A DNA stretch of 64,000 nucleotides from contig JANJTA010000005.1 in the NCBI GenBank assembly GCA_024711345.1, positions 62,001-126,000 on the forward strand, given 5' to 3'. The notes below the pieces were generated by a model. It had not been told where the DNA came from. It searched no databases and worked only from the letters and a program-made list of their open reading frames with translations. Shown piece after piece: positions 53,126 to 63,508 of this stretch; the first letter of the stretch is position 1; every line of letters begins with the position of its first letter. The translations under genes and the position numbers were made by a program. The DNA comes from Rhodanobacter sp. (lineage in GTDB: Bacteria; Pseudomonadota; Gammaproteobacteria; Xanthomonadales; Rhodanobacteraceae).

Positions 53126-53659
53126 TCAGGCGGACGCCAGGTAGGCGTCCTTCAACCGCACGTAGTGGTCGGCCGAGTAGTGCAGCTGCTCGATCTCGCG
53201 CTCGCTTAGCCGGCGCACGAACCGCGCCGGGTTGCCCAGCCACAGCTCGCCCTCGCCGACCACCTTGCCCGGCGGCACCAGCGCGCCGGCGCCGACGAAG
53301 CCGTGCTGCATCACCACCGCGCCATCCAGCACGCTGGCGTGCATGCCGATCAGGCAGTAGTCGCCGATGGTGCAGGCGTGCACCACCGCGGCGTGGCCGA
53401 CGGTGACGCCCGCGCCGATCAGGCACGGGTAGCCCGGCCCGTACGGACCGGCGTGGGCGACGTGCACGATGGCGCCGTCCTGGATGCTGGTCTTCGCGCC
53501 GACGCGGATGTGGTTGACGTCGCCGCGCAGCACCGCGCCGGGCCAGATCGAGACGTCGTCGCCCAGCACCACGTCGCCGATCACGCTGGCGGCGGGGTCG
53601 ACGTGGACGCGTGCACCGAGGCTGGGCGCGATGCCCTTGAAACTGCGCAGGGGATTCAT
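53126..53659 (-). CDS. Gamma carbonic anhydrase family protein (left-handed beta-helix)
   Basis: VIGDVVLGDDVSIWPGAVLRGDVNHIRVGAKTSIQDGAIVHVAHAG hexapeptide repeats. Confidence 0.93.
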   Translation of the reverse strand: MNPLRSFKGIAPSLGARVHVDPAASVIGDVVLGDDVSIWPGAVLRGDVNHIRVGAKTSIQDGAIVHVAHAGPYGPGYPCLIGAGVTVGHAAVVHACTIGDYCLIGMHASVLDGAVVMQHGFVGAGALVPPGKVVGEGELWLGNPARFVRRLSEREIEQLHYSADHYVRLKDAYLASA

Positions 53660-53742
53660 CGGCCCATTCTAGCGGCGCCGCGCCGCCGTGCTTGATTTCG
53701 GCCGGCGCGCTCGCCACGCTGACGGCCTGCCAAGGAGCGCCC

Positions 53743-55800
53743 ATGAGTGACCACAACCCGCTGCTCGCCGACGACCCGCTGCCGGCGTTCTCGCAGATCC
53801 GGCCCGAACACGTCGAACCGGCGATCGACGCCATCCTCGCCGACTACCGCGCCGGCATCGACGCGCTGACCGCAGCGGGCGCGCCGCACGACTTCGCCCA
53901 CGTGATGCTGACCCAGGAGCGACTGGAGCAGCGCCTGGCGCGGGCCTGGGCGCCGGTGTCGCACCTGCATGCGGTGGCCGACAGCGAGGCCCTGCGCCAG
54001 GTCTACGGGCCGGCCGAGGAGAAGCTGACCGAACATGCGATCGAGCTGGGCCAGAACCGCGACCTCTACGCCGCGGTGCAGGCGCTGGCGGCAACGGCGG
54101 ATTTCGCCGCGCTGCCGCGGCCCGAGCGCACGCTGGTCGAGCACGCGCTGCGCGACTTCAGGCTGTCCGGCGTGGCGCTGGACGAGCCGGCGCGTTCGCG
54201 TTTCCGCGCGATCGGGGTGGAACTGTCGAAGCTCTCCACGGAGTTCTCCAACGCGGTGCTCGACGCCAGCGAGGCATGGCACGAGCACGTCACCGACGAG
54301 CGCGACCTTGCCGGCGTGCCGGAGTCCGGCCGCGCGGTGCTGCGCCAGTACGCCGAGGACCAGCAACTGGACGGCTACCTGGTGACCCTGAAACAACCCA
54401 GCGTGCAGGCGGTGCTGACCTATGCGGACAACCGCGGCCTGCGCGAGCGGGTGTACTGGGCCTATCAGACGCGCGCCTCCGATCAGGGCCCGGACGCGGG
54501 CAAGTTCGACAACTCCGCGCGCATCGAGCGGATCATGGCGTTGCGCCACGAGGCGGCGCAGCTGCTCGGCTTCGCCAATGCGGCGGAGGAGTCGCTGGCC
54601 ACCAAGATGGCCACCTCGCCGGCCGAAGTCATGGACTTCCTGCACGACCTGGCGGAGCGCGCCAAGCCGGTGGCGCAGCGCGAGCTGGCCCGGCTGCGCG
54701 AGTTCGCCAGCGCCGAGCTGAAGCTCGACAACCTCGAGCCGTGGGATGTCGGCTACGCGTCGGAAAAATTGCGCCAGCGCGACTACGCACTGGAAGAGGA
54801 ACAGCTCAAGCCGTACTTCCCGCTGCCGGCGGTGATCGACGGCCTGTTCGGCCTCGCCGGAAAGCTCTACGGCATCACCCTCGCCCCGCGCGACGGCGTC
54901 GACGTGTGGCATCCACAGGTGCGCTACTACGACGTGCGCGACGCCGATGGCCGCGTGTTCGCCGGTGCCTACGTCGACCTGTACGCGCGCAACGGCAAGC
55001 GCGGCGGCGCCTGGATGGACGTGTGCCGCGCCCGCTTCGACGACGACGGGCAGCACCAGCTGCCGGTGGCCTTCCTCACCTGCAACTTCGCGCCGCCCAC
55101 CGCAGGCAAGCCGGCCCTGCTCACCCACGACGACGTGCTCACCCTGTTCCACGAGTTCGGCCACGGTCTGCACCATCTGCTCACCGAGATCGCGCTGCCC
55201 TCGATCGGCGGCATCGACGGCGTCGAGTGGGACGCGGTGGAACTGCCCAGCCAGTTCATGGAGAACTTCGGCTGGAACCGCGAGGCGCTCGACCTGTTCG
55301 CGCGGCACTGGCAGACCAGCGAGCGGCTGCCGGACGCGCTGTTCGAGCGCATGCTGGCGGCGCGGCACTTCCATGCCGGGCTGTTCCTGGTGCGCCAGCT
55401 GGAGTTCGCCCTGTTCGACTTTCTGCTGCACCTGGAGTACGACCCGGCGCAGGGTGCGCGCGCGCTGGCCGTGCTGGAAAAGGTGCGCAAGCAGGTGGCG
55501 GTGCTGCATCCGCCGGCCTGGCAGCGCTTCCCGCATGGCTTCAGCCACATCTTCGCCGGCGGCTACGCGGCCGGCTACTACAGCTACCTGTGGGCCGAGC
55601 TGCTCAGCGCCGACGCGTTCGGCGCGTTCGAGGCAGCCGCGGCGCACGGCGGCAGCGTGATCGACCGCGTCACCGGCGAGCGCTTCCGCCGCGAGTTCCT
55701 CGCCGTCGGCGCCAGCCGCCCGGCGCTGGAGAGCTTCGTCGCGTTCCGCGGCCGCACGCCCGAACCGGAAGCGCTGCTGCGCAGCCACGGCTTGAGCTGA
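53743..55800 (+). CDS. prlC: M3 family metallopeptidase (oligopeptidase A)
   Basis: LFHEFGHGLHHLLTEI (HExxH), IGGIDGVEWDAVELPSQFMENF, FAGGYAAGYYSYLWAELLSADAF. Confidence 0.95.
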   Translation: MSDHNPLLADDPLPAFSQIRPEHVEPAIDAILADYRAGIDALTAAGAPHDFAHVMLTQERLEQRLARAWAPVSHLHAVADSEALRQVYGPAEEKLTEHAIELGQNRDLYAAVQALAATADFAALPRPERTLVEHALRDFRLSGVALDEPARSRFRAIGVELSKLSTEFSNAVLDASEAWHEHVTDERDLAGVPESGRAVLRQYAEDQQLDGYLVTLKQPSVQAVLTYADNRGLRERVYWAYQTRASDQGPDAGKFDNSARIERIMALRHEAAQLLGFANAAEESLATKMATSPAEVMDFLHDLAERAKPVAQRELARLREFASAELKLDNLEPWDVGYASEKLRQRDYALEEEQLKPYFPLPAVIDGLFGLAGKLYGITLAPRDGVDVWHPQVRYYDVRDADGRVFAGAYVDLYARNGKRGGAWMDVCRARFDDDGQHQLPVAFLTCNFAPPTAGKPALLTHDDVLTLFHEFGHGLHHLLTEIALPSIGGIDGVEWDAVELPSQFMENFGWNREALDLFARHWQTSERLPDALFERMLAARHFHAGLFLVRQLEFALFDFLLHLEYDPAQGARALAVLEKVRKQVAVLHPPAWQRFPHGFSHIFAGGYAAGYYSYLWAELLSADAFGAFEAAAAHGGSVIDRVTGERFRREFLAVGASRPALESFVAFRGRTPEPEALLRSHGLS

Positions 55801-55815
55801 TCCCTCCAGCACCCG

Positions 55816-55892
55816 GTAGGAGCCCGCTCGCGGGCGATGCCTTTGGGTCGGGATTCGGGATTCGTAAAGCATCGCCCACGAGCGGGCTCCCG
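55816..55892. repeat. REP-like paired inverted repeat, second copy
   Basis: GTAGGAGCCCGCTCGCGGGCGATGC ... GCATCGCCCACGAGCGGGCTCCCGC. Confidence 0.85.
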
Positions 55893-55911
55893 CGGTGGAC
55901 GCGGCGCAAAA

Positions 55912-55936
55912 AGAAAGCCCGCCGAAGCGGGCTTTC
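55912..55936 (-). terminator. Terminator of csp gene
   Basis: GAAAGCCCGC-CGAA-GCGGGCTTTC hairpin just downstream of the csp stop. Confidence 0.8.
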
Positions 55937-55959
55937 CTCAAGCGTTCGAGTGGTGAAAC

Positions 55960-56169
55960 TCAGACCGCCTGGACTTCCTCAGCCTGCAGGCCCTTCTGGC
56001 CCTTGGTGACGATGAACGTGACGCGCTGACCTTCCTGCAGGGACTTGAAGCCCGTGCCCTGGATCGCGCGGAAATGCACGAACAGGTCATCACCGCTTTC
56101 CGGGGTGATGAAGCCAAAACCCTTGGCGTCGTTGAACCACTTGACTGTACCGCTCTGACGATCCGACAT
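55960..56169 (-). CDS. Cold-shock protein
   Basis: [69 protein letters not shown] (RNP1/RNP2). Confidence 0.97.
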   Translation of the reverse strand: MSDRQSGTVKWFNDAKGFGFITPESGDDLFVHFRAIQGTGFKSLQEGQRVTFIVTKGQKGLQAEEVQAV

Positions 56170-56383
56170 GTAACTTTTACCTTTGAAGCATGGATGTGTT
56201 TGCGGCCCGATGCGCAAGGCACGGGCTGCAAAGTAGACGCAAAAATAGGAGTTTCCTCGGACTCTTGCCCGCGCAGCATACACTGGAATGCGCGTTTCCG
56301 GTGATTTTTCCGCCACTTCCGTTCATCTGGCGGTATCCCGCCGGCCGCGCAGGGGCCGCGGGCGCTTCCCGTACAATGCGGCC

Positions 56384-57184
56384 ATGAAGATCGCCTCGTG
56401 GAACGTCAATTCGCTGAAGGTGCGCCTGCCGCAGTTGACCCAGTGGCTGGCCGACGCGCGCCCGGACGTGCTGGCGCTGCAGGAAACCAAGCTGGAAGAC
56501 GCCAGGTTTCCGGTGGACGAGCTGGCCGCGGCCGGTTACCGCGCGGTGTATTCGGGCCAGAAGACCTACAACGGCGTGGCCATCCTGGCCCGCGACGAGC
56601 CGCGCGACATCGTCACCGACATCCCCGGCCTGGACGACCCGCAGCGGCGCATCCTGGCCGCCACCATCGGCGACCCCGCTGCGGATCCGGCGCAGGCGCT
56701 GCGCGTGGTGAATCTCTACGTGGTCAACGGCAAGGCGATCGGCGACGAGAAATACGCCTACAAGCTGGATTGGCTGGGCAAGGTGCGCGAGTTCCTGGCG
56801 CGCGAGCTGGAACGCCACCCGAACCTGGTGGTGCTGGGCGACTTCAACATCTGCCCGGACGAGCGCGACGTCTACGACCCGGTCGCCTGGGGCGAGGACA
56901 TCCTGTGCTCGCCGCCGGAACGGGCCGCGCTGAAGGCGATCACCGACCTCGGCCTGCACGACAGCTTCCGGCTGTTCGAGACCGCGCCCGGGCACTACAG
57001 CTGGTGGGATTACCGGCAGGCGGCGTTTCGCCGCAACATGGGCCTGCGCATCGACCTGATCCTGATCGGCGAGGCGCTGAAATCCGCCGCCACCGCGGCC
57101 GCGATCGACCGCGAACCGCGCCGCTGGGAGCGCCCTTCCGACCACACGCCGGTGACGCTGGACCTGGATATCCGAACGACATGA
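56384..57184 (+). CDS. xthA: Exodeoxyribonuclease III
   Basis: MKIASWNVNSLKVRLPQLTQWL; ALQETKLED; YSWWDYRQAAFRRNMGLRIDLIL; SDHTPV. Confidence 0.96.
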   Translation: MKIASWNVNSLKVRLPQLTQWLADARPDVLALQETKLEDARFPVDELAAAGYRAVYSGQKTYNGVAILARDEPRDIVTDIPGLDDPQRRILAATIGDPAADPAQALRVVNLYVVNGKAIGDEKYAYKLDWLGKVREFLARELERHPNLVVLGDFNICPDERDVYDPVAWGEDILCSPPERAALKAITDLGLHDSFRLFETAPGHYSWWDYRQAAFRRNMGLRIDLILIGEALKSAATAAAIDREPRRWERPSDHTPVTLDLDIRTT

Positions 57185-57858
57185 CTGCAAAAAGCGAATG
57201 GCCCAGCTCGCTGGACGACGAGGAACTGGGCGAACTGGACCGCTACCTGCGCGCGCACACCGGCGAGGGCGACCTGTTGCTGGACGGCGTGCACGGCCTG
57301 CTCTCGGCGCTGGCGGTCGGCCCGCTGCAGGTGCTGCCGGACGAATGGCTGCCCGAGGTGCTGCACGAGCCGTTCACCGACGAGGGCGAAGGCAACCGCG
57401 TGCTCGCGCTGCTGGCCAAGCTCAACGACTCGATCGTCGCCGAGCTGGAGGTGGACGCCTACGAGCCGATCCTCGGCGAGGTCGAGACGGAAACCGGCCC
57501 GATGCTGTCCGCCGCCGGCTGGTGCGAGGGCTTCAGCCGCGGCATCGACCTGCGCGCCGGGCTGTGGGAAAGCCGGCTGAGCGAGGACCCGCAGCTGATG
57601 GAACTGCTCGGCCCGGTGATGGCGCTGGCGGTGGACGAGGGCATCCTCAGCGCCGACGCCGAGTTCGAGAAGCTCAGCGACGACGAATACGACGAGTGCC
57701 TGGCCCAGCTGCCGGGCGTGCTCGGCGCGGTGAACCAGTACTGGCAGGCCAAGCCGGCCACCGCGGCGGAGGTCGAGGCGATGGTGCGCCAGCAGCAGCC
57801 CGACCCCGGCGACGACGGCAACCCGCCGCGCCAGCGCAGCGGACACTGGGTGCATTGA
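57181..57858 (+). CDS. UPF0149/YecA family protein
   Basis: LLLDGVHGLLSALAVGPLQVLPDEWLPEV...WCEGFSRGIDLRAGLW; ATGA overlap with xthA. Confidence 0.9.
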   Translation: MTAKSEWPSSLDDEELGELDRYLRAHTGEGDLLLDGVHGLLSALAVGPLQVLPDEWLPEVLHEPFTDEGEGNRVLALLAKLNDSIVAELEVDAYEPILGEVETETGPMLSAAGWCEGFSRGIDLRAGLWESRLSEDPQLMELLGPVMALAVDEGILSADAEFEKLSDDEYDECLAQLPGVLGAVNQYWQAKPATAAEVEAMVRQQQPDPGDDGNPPRQRSGHWVH

Positions 57859-57863
57859 ATCCT

Positions 57864-57886
57864 TGGGAGCCCGCTCGCGGGCGAGG
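57864..57886. repeat. Solitary half-element of the REP-like family
   Basis: TTGGGAGCCCGCTCGCGGGCGAG matches one arm of the 55816-55892 element. Confidence 0.7.
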
Positions 57887-58027
57887 TTTTTCCGAACTCC
57901 GGACCTGCAAGCTCACCTCGCGCTTTCGTACTGTCGCGCCGGCGGAACGATCCGTTCCCGCCGTGGCGCTTGGATAACATGCTCCGCGCGATCATGTTGG
58001 CGCCATTGCATTCACCGGAGACCCGCC

Positions 58028-58861
58028 ATGAGCGATCGCCACATCACCCGCCGCATCCGCGGCATGGACACCTCCGACGGCGCCGGCGTGAAGCTGAAGC
58101 GGATCATCGGCCAGCCGGGGCTGGACATGATCGATCCGTTCCTGATGCTGGACGAGTTCCGTTCCGACAGCGCCGACGACTACATCGCCGGCTTCCCCGA
58201 GCACCCGCACCGCGGCTTCGAGACGGTTACCTACATGCTGGCCGGGCACATGCGCCACGGCGACAACCACGGCAACCGCGGCGACCTCACCCCGGGCAGC
58301 GTGCAGTGGATGACTGCCGGCCGCGGCATCCTGCATTCGGAGATGCCGCAGCAGGAAAACGGCCTGATGTGGGGCTTCCAGCTGTGGGTGAACCTGCCGG
58401 CGAAGGACAAGATGACCGCGCCGCGCTACCAGGACATCGGCCCCGAGCGCATCCCGGTGGTGCGCCCGGCGGCGGGCGTGGAGGTGAAGGTGATCGCGGG
58501 CACGCTGGCCGGCGCCACCGGCCCGGTCGAGGGCATCGTCACCGCGCCGGTCTACCTCGACGTCAGCCTGCAGCCGGGCGCGCAGTACACCCTGGCGCTG
58601 CCGGTCGGCCACCACGGCTTCGCCTACGTGTTCGACGGCGAGTCGGCCCTGGTCGGCGGCGAACAGCTGCGCCGCAGCGAACTGGGCGTGCTGTCCGAGG
58701 GCGAGCAGCTGCAGCTGGCCGGCGGCGAGCAGCCCTCGCGCCTGCTGGTGGTCGCCGGGCAGCCGCTGAACGAGCAGGTCACCCGCTACGGCCCGTTCGT
58801 GATGAACACGCCCGAGCAGATCCACCAGGCGATCGCCGACTTCCGCGCCGGCAAATTCTGA
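58028..58861 (+). CDS. Pirin family protein
   Basis: GLDMIDPFLMLDEFRSDSADDYIAGFPEHPHRGFETVTYMLAGHMRHGDNHGNRGDLTPGSVQWMTAGRGILHSEMP. Confidence 0.95.
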   Translation: MSDRHITRRIRGMDTSDGAGVKLKRIIGQPGLDMIDPFLMLDEFRSDSADDYIAGFPEHPHRGFETVTYMLAGHMRHGDNHGNRGDLTPGSVQWMTAGRGILHSEMPQQENGLMWGFQLWVNLPAKDKMTAPRYQDIGPERIPVVRPAAGVEVKVIAGTLAGATGPVEGIVTAPVYLDVSLQPGAQYTLALPVGHHGFAYVFDGESALVGGEQLRRSELGVLSEGEQLQLAGGEQPSRLLVVAGQPLNEQVTRYGPFVMNTPEQIHQAIADFRAGKF

Positions 58862-58877
58862 GATCGCCAACCGTGCT

Positions 58878-58949
58878 GTAGGAGCGCCGCTGGCGCGCGA
58901 TGCCTTTCGTTACGCGGCGAAAGCGCATCGCCCGCCAGCGAATTCCCAC
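58878..58949. repeat. REP-like paired inverted repeat, third copy (imperfect)
   Basis: GTAGGAGCGCCGCTGGCGCGCGATGC ... GCATCGCCCGCCAGCGAATTCCCAC. Confidence 0.8.
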
Positions 58950-58980
58950 CGAAGCCGGACGCCGAACGCAGTGGCTGGTT

Positions 58981-59802
58981 TCAGCCCTTCACGCTGCCCA
59001 GCAGCAGCCCCTGCAGGTAGTAGCGCTGCAGCGCCAGGAACAGCGCCAGCACCGGCAGCACGGTGACCACCGAGCCGGCCATCATCAGCTCGCTGTCCTG
59101 CGCATGCTCGCGCGCCAGCGAGGCCAGCCCGATCGGCAGCGTGTAGTGCTCCTGCCCGGTCAGCACGATCAGCGGCCACATGAAGTCGTTCCACGCGGCG
59201 AGGAAGCTGAAGATCGCCAGCGTCACGATGATCGGCTGCAGCAGCGGCAGCACGATCCGCATGAAGATGCGCCACTCGCCGGCGCCGTCGATGCGCGCCG
59301 CCTCCAGCAGCTCGTCGGGAATGCCGCGCGCGTACTGGCGCACCAGGAAGATGCCGAACACGCTGGCCAGCGCCGGCGCCACCACGCCGGCATAGCTGTT
59401 GACCAGGCCTGCGTATTTCAGCAGCAGGAACAGCGGCAGCATCGCCACCTGCGCCGGGATCACCAGCGCGCCGAGCAGCGCGCGGAACAGCCGTTCGCGC
59501 CCGGCGAAACGCAGCTTGGCGAAGGCGTAGCCGGCCATCAGGTTGAACACCAGCGACAGCGCGGTGATCGCGCTGGCCACCAGCACGCTGTTGAGCAGGT
59601 AGCGACCCATGCCGGCACGCAGGAACAGCTCGCGGTAGTTCGCCCAGCTCGGGTGCTGCGGCAGCAGCGGTGGCGGCAGTGCGCTGGCCTCGCCCGGCGC
59701 CATGAACGAGACCGACAGCATCCACAGCAGCGGGAACAGCGCCACTGCCGCCATGCCGAGCAGCAGGCCGTTGACCAGCGCCTTGGCCAAGCGCGGGGTC
59801 AC
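58981..59802 (-). CDS. Carbohydrate ABC transporter permease (MalG type)
   Basis: EAARIDGAGEWRIFMRIVLPLLQPIIVTLAIFSFLAAWNDFMWPLIV (EAA motif); GTG start at 59802. Confidence 0.94.
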   Translation of the reverse strand: MTPRLAKALVNGLLLGMAAVALFPLLWMLSVSFMAPGEASALPPPLLPQHPSWANYRELFLRAGMGRYLLNSVLVASAITALSLVFNLMAGYAFAKLRFAGRERLFRALLGALVIPAQVAMLPLFLLLKYAGLVNSYAGVVAPALASVFGIFLVRQYARGIPDELLEAARIDGAGEWRIFMRIVLPLLQPIIVTLAIFSFLAAWNDFMWPLIVLTGQEHYTLPIGLASLAREHAQDSELMMAGSVVTVLPVLALFLALQRYYLQGLLLGSVKG

Positions 59803-60677
59803 GGTGCCTCTCCGCGCCGCGACAGCTTCAGCAGCAGCACGGTCACCGCGAACATGAGCAGGAACAGCAGGAACGCCACCGCCGAGGCGGAGCCGAGGTT
59901 CCACCACTTGAAGCCCTCGTCGTACATCAGGTACAGCACGCTCACCGTGCTCTGCAGCGGGCCGCCCTCGGTCATCACGTAGGGCTCGGCAAACAGCTGG
60001 AAGTAGCCCGACACGGTGAGGATGCCCACCATCAGCATCGTGGGCCTGAGCATCGGCAGGGTGATGTGGCGGAACTGCCGCCAGGGTGAGGCGCCGTCGA
60101 TGCGGGCGGCCTCGTACAGCTCCGGCGGGATCGCCTGCAGCCCGGCCAGGAAGATGATCATGTTGTAGCCGAAGTTCTTCCACACCGCGAACGCGATGAT
60201 GGTCGGCATCGCCCAGTGCGGATCGCCCAGCCAGTCCACCGGCTGGATGCCGATGAGGCCCAGCACGTAGTTCGCCATGCCGTAGCGGGTGTTGAACAGG
60301 TAGCGCCAGATCACCGCCACCGCCACCACCGTGGTCACCACCGGGGCGAACAGCGCGGTGCGGAACAGCGGCTTGGCCGCCGCCAGCGGCGAGTTCAGCA
60401 GCAGCGCCGCGCCGAGCGAAGCCCCCATCGACAGCGGCACGCCCACCGCGACGAAGTACAGCGTGTGGCCCAGCGCGGACCAGAACAGCGGGCGGTGCAG
60501 CAGCTCCCAGTAGTTGCCCAGGCCGACGAAGCGCAGGTTGCGCAGGTCGGCCAGCGCGTAGAGGTCGTAGTCGGTGAGGCTGAGGATGAGCGCCGCCAGC
60601 ACCGGCAGCAGGAAGAACACGCCCAGCACGACGAGTGCCGGGGCAAGGAACAGCCACGCGCTGCGCGGCGAATTCAT
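59799..60677 (-). CDS. Carbohydrate ABC transporter permease (MalF type)
   Basis: MNSPRSAWLFLAPALVVLGVFFLLPVLAALILSLTDYDLY; YEAARIDGASPWRQFRHITLPMLRPT. Confidence 0.94.
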   Translation of the reverse strand: MNSPRSAWLFLAPALVVLGVFFLLPVLAALILSLTDYDLYALADLRNLRFVGLGNYWELLHRPLFWSALGHTLYFVAVGVPLSMGASLGAALLLNSPLAAAKPLFRTALFAPVVTTVVAVAVIWRYLFNTRYGMANYVLGLIGIQPVDWLGDPHWAMPTIIAFAVWKNFGYNMIIFLAGLQAIPPELYEAARIDGASPWRQFRHITLPMLRPTMLMVGILTVSGYFQLFAEPYVMTEGGPLQSTVSVLYLMYDEGFKWWNLGSASAVAFLLFLLMFAVTVLLLKLSRRGEAP

Positions 60678-61969
60678 GGCGTACGCTCGCGCGCGTGGTC
60701 GAGCACCCAGCGACGCTTGGCCAGGATGGCGTCGGCGCGGCGGTCGATCTCGGCGGTGGCCTGGTCGATCGTCATCCGGCCGGCGATCGCTTCGGCGGCG
60801 ACCAGCTGCATCTCGTTGGCGATGCGCTCCCACTCCGGCACCGGCGGGGCCGGCTTCACCCGTTCGAGTTGTTCGCGGAACGCGCGCAGCTTCGGGTCGT
60901 CGCGCAGCGCGGCGCCCTGCCACGAGCTGCGCCGCGGCGGCAGGTCGCCGAGCAGCGCGTAGAAACGCTGCTGCACCGCCGGTTGCGACAGGTATTCGAT
61001 CAGCTGCCAGGCGGCGTCCTTGTGCTTCGAGGTGCGGAAGATCACCAGGCTGGAACCGCCGGCCACGCCGATGCCGGCGCCGTCGGGGCCGGGCAGCGGC
61101 GCGGTGGCCCAGGCGTCCTGCTGCGCGGCCGGCAGGCGCGCGCGGAACTCGCCGATGTTCCACGGCCCGGACAGGTAGAACGCGTACACGCCGCGGCCGA
61201 ATTCCGTCCACGGATTGCCGGCCTCGACGTTGCTGATCGCCGGCGCCTGCTGCAGCTTGAAGGTGTCCACGTAAAAGGTGAGCGCGCGCTTGAAGCCGGC
61301 GCTCTCGAAGTTGCCGTAGCGGCCGCCGTCGCGCAGCAGCGGTTCACTCTGCTGCAGCGCCAGCGACATCAGCTGCTCGTACTCGTTGGTCGGCAGCAGG
61401 ATGCCGTAGCGGTGCTGCGCCGGGTCGCTCAGCGCGGCGAGCTGGCGGCGCCACTCGGCCCAGTTGCGCGGCGGCGCGTCGAAGCCGGCGGCCTCGAGCA
61501 GGTCCTTGCGGTAGAACAGCAGCCGCGTGTCGACGTACCACGGCACGCCGAGCAGCGCGCCGTCGATCACGTTGGTGGCCCAGATGCTGGCGAAGTAGTC
61601 GCGCGGCTGCACCACGAAGGAGGCGTCCACGCGCGCCTGCAGCGGTTCCAGTGCGCCGAGCGCGGCCAGCTCGGGCAGCCAGGTGTTGCCGAGCTGGCTG
61701 AGGTCCGGGGTGGAGCCGCCGGCGAACGCGGTGAGCAGTTTCTGGTGCGCCGCGGTCAGCGGCAGTTGCTGCACCTTCACCGTGATGCCGGGATGCGCGC
61801 GCTCGAACGCCGGCAGCAGCTGCGCGATCGCCTCGCCCTCGCGGCCGATGGTCCAGAAGGTGAGCTGCGTGGCCGGTGGCGCCGCTGCGCAGCCGCCCAG
61901 CAGCACGACGCCCGCGGCGATGGTGGCCAGCCACCGGCCGCGCCATGACCGGGGCGCAGGCGGCTTCAT
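60674..61969 (-). CDS. Extracellular sugar-binding lipoprotein of ABC transporter
   Basis: Lipobox VVLLGGCAAAP; LTFWTIGREGEAIAQLLPAFERAHPGITVKVQQLP... Confidence 0.93.
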   Translation of the reverse strand: MKPPAPRSWRGRWLATIAAGVVLLGGCAAAPPATQLTFWTIGREGEAIAQLLPAFERAHPGITVKVQQLPLTAAHQKLLTAFAGGSTPDLSQLGNTWLPELAALGALEPLQARVDASFVVQPRDYFASIWATNVIDGALLGVPWYVDTRLLFYRKDLLEAAGFDAPPRNWAEWRRQLAALSDPAQHRYGILLPTNEYEQLMSLALQQSEPLLRDGGRYGNFESAGFKRALTFYVDTFKLQQAPAISNVEAGNPWTEFGRGVYAFYLSGPWNIGEFRARLPAAQQDAWATAPLPGPDGAGIGVAGGSSLVIFRTSKHKDAAWQLIEYLSQPAVQQRFYALLGDLPPRRSSWQGAALRDDPKLRAFREQLERVKPAPPVPEWERIANEMQLVAAEAIAGRMTIDQATAEIDRRADAILAKRRWVLDHARERTP

Positions 61970-63429
61970 TTTTCCGCCGCCCCCGCGCCCAGCCAGCCGC
62001 CCTCGAAGCCGGCGCGTTCGAGCCCCTGGCGGATGTATGGATTCTTCTTCATCACCTTCCACACGAAGCCGTTGCGCCAGTTCTCGATCATCAACACGAT
62101 CGGGCCCTGGTCAATGCCCAGCTGCAGGGTATCGACCCAGCCCACGCCGGGCACCAGTTTGCCGGTGCGCAGCGTGGTGGGCGTGTGGAAGCTCAAGTTG
62201 AAGGCGTCGACGAAGCCGTACCGGTTGTAGATGTACTTGCCGTAGCGCTTCTGCATGGTTTCCAGCGCGGGGATCACCAGCTCCGGCGCGAACGCGATCG
62301 AGCCGGCCGCCGCGGTCGGCGCGATGGTGCCGTCGTCGCTGACGTAGTCGAGCCCGGCGCCGCGCGCGGTGTAGCCGTGGAAGGTGCGCTCGCCGGCGGC
62401 GCCCTCGACCACCAGGCCGCCCGGACCGTTGCTGGCGGTCAAGCCCCACACGTTCGGGCCGTAGCCGGTCCAGCCGCCGGGGTTGGCGATGGCGTAGTTG
62501 CGCTGGGCGATCACCGCGCGGCGGCTGTTTTCGAAGTAGTCCAGGTCGTGCTGGCGGCTCCAGGCGTCGCGGATGCCGCGGAAGTCGATCCAGCTCTGGC
62601 TGTACTGGTGACCGAACAGCGGCGCGAAGTTGAGGAAGGTCTGGCCCTGGAACGTGCCCCAGCTCAGGTGGTTGGTGGACAGCCATGCCGTCCATGCCTG
62701 CGGCCCGACCGGGTGGGTCGGCGAGCCGAGCGCGAGAACGTAGACCAGCATGCCCTCGTTGTAGCCCTTCCAGTCCGACGGGATGAACCGCCCGCCCGGG
62801 GTCCAGCCCATGCCGATCAGCGGCTTGCGCGGCTGCATCCACGGCCACTCGACACGGCGGTAGATGGTGTCGGCGAGCTGGCGGATCGCGGCTTCCTGCG
62901 GCGTGTCGCGGTCGTAGTACGACTGCGCGAACAGCACGCCGCCGAGCAGCAACGCGGTGTCCACGCTGGACAACTCGGTCCAGCGCGCGACGCGCTTGCC
63001 GCTGCGCATGTCGAGGAAGTGGTAGAAGAAGCCGTGGTAGCCGCTGGCGTCGTCCTCGCTGGCGTTCTGCGGTGCGTCGGCGAAGAAGCGCAGCGTGGCG
63101 AGGGTGCGTTCGACCGCCTGCTCGCGCGTGATGTAGTGGCGCTCCACGCCGATGCCGTAGGCGGTGAGGCCGAAACCCACCGCGGCGATCGAGGAGAACG
63201 ACTGGCCCGGCCAGGAATCCGGCACCAGCCCGTTCTGCGGGTTGCCGCTCTGCCAGAACCAGTCGAAGCTGCGCCGCTGGAGGTCGTCGACCAGCGCCTG
63301 TTGCCGGGCCGGCAGGTCGGCGTAGCCAGGAGCCGGTTGCCGCGCTGCGGCGGGTGTCTGCCAGCCGGCGCCGAAGGCCAGCAGGGCGGTAAGGGCAATG
63401 GCGCGCAGGATGCGGAAAGACATGGACAT
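61966..63429 (-). CDS. Glucoamylase family protein (secreted)
   Basis: Signal peptide; QRRSFDWFWQSGNPQNGLVPDSWPGQSFSSIAAVGFGLTAYGIGVERHYITREQAVERTLATLRFF. Confidence 0.9.
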   Translation of the reverse strand: MSMSFRILRAIALTALLAFGAGWQTPAAARQPAPGYADLPARQQALVDDLQRRSFDWFWQSGNPQNGLVPDSWPGQSFSSIAAVGFGLTAYGIGVERHYITREQAVERTLATLRFFADAPQNASEDDASGYHGFFYHFLDMRSGKRVARWTELSSVDTALLLGGVLFAQSYYDRDTPQEAAIRQLADTIYRRVEWPWMQPRKPLIGMGWTPGGRFIPSDWKGYNEGMLVYVLALGSPTHPVGPQAWTAWLSTNHLSWGTFQGQTFLNFAPLFGHQYSQSWIDFRGIRDAWSRQHDLDYFENSRRAVIAQRNYAIANPGGWTGYGPNVWGLTASNGPGGLVVEGAAGERTFHGYTARGAGLDYVSDDGTIAPTAAAGSIAFAPELVIPALETMQKRYGKYIYNRYGFVDAFNLSFHTPTTLRTGKLVPGVGWVDTLQLGIDQGPIVLMIENWRNGFVWKVMKKNPYIRQGLERAGFEGGWLGAGAAEK

Positions 63430-63508
63430 GCTGAAGCGCTCTCTCTCTGCGGGGGGAGGTGGCGGGTGCGGCGCCGGCCCGGCCAGCGCGACGCCGGGGG
63501 CGAATGGC

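Noticed and set aside
58981-61969. Possibility that the ABC transporter ATPase is encoded in an alternate frame
   Set aside because: No Walker A/ABC signature (LSGGQ) ORF was seen in this region on either strand.
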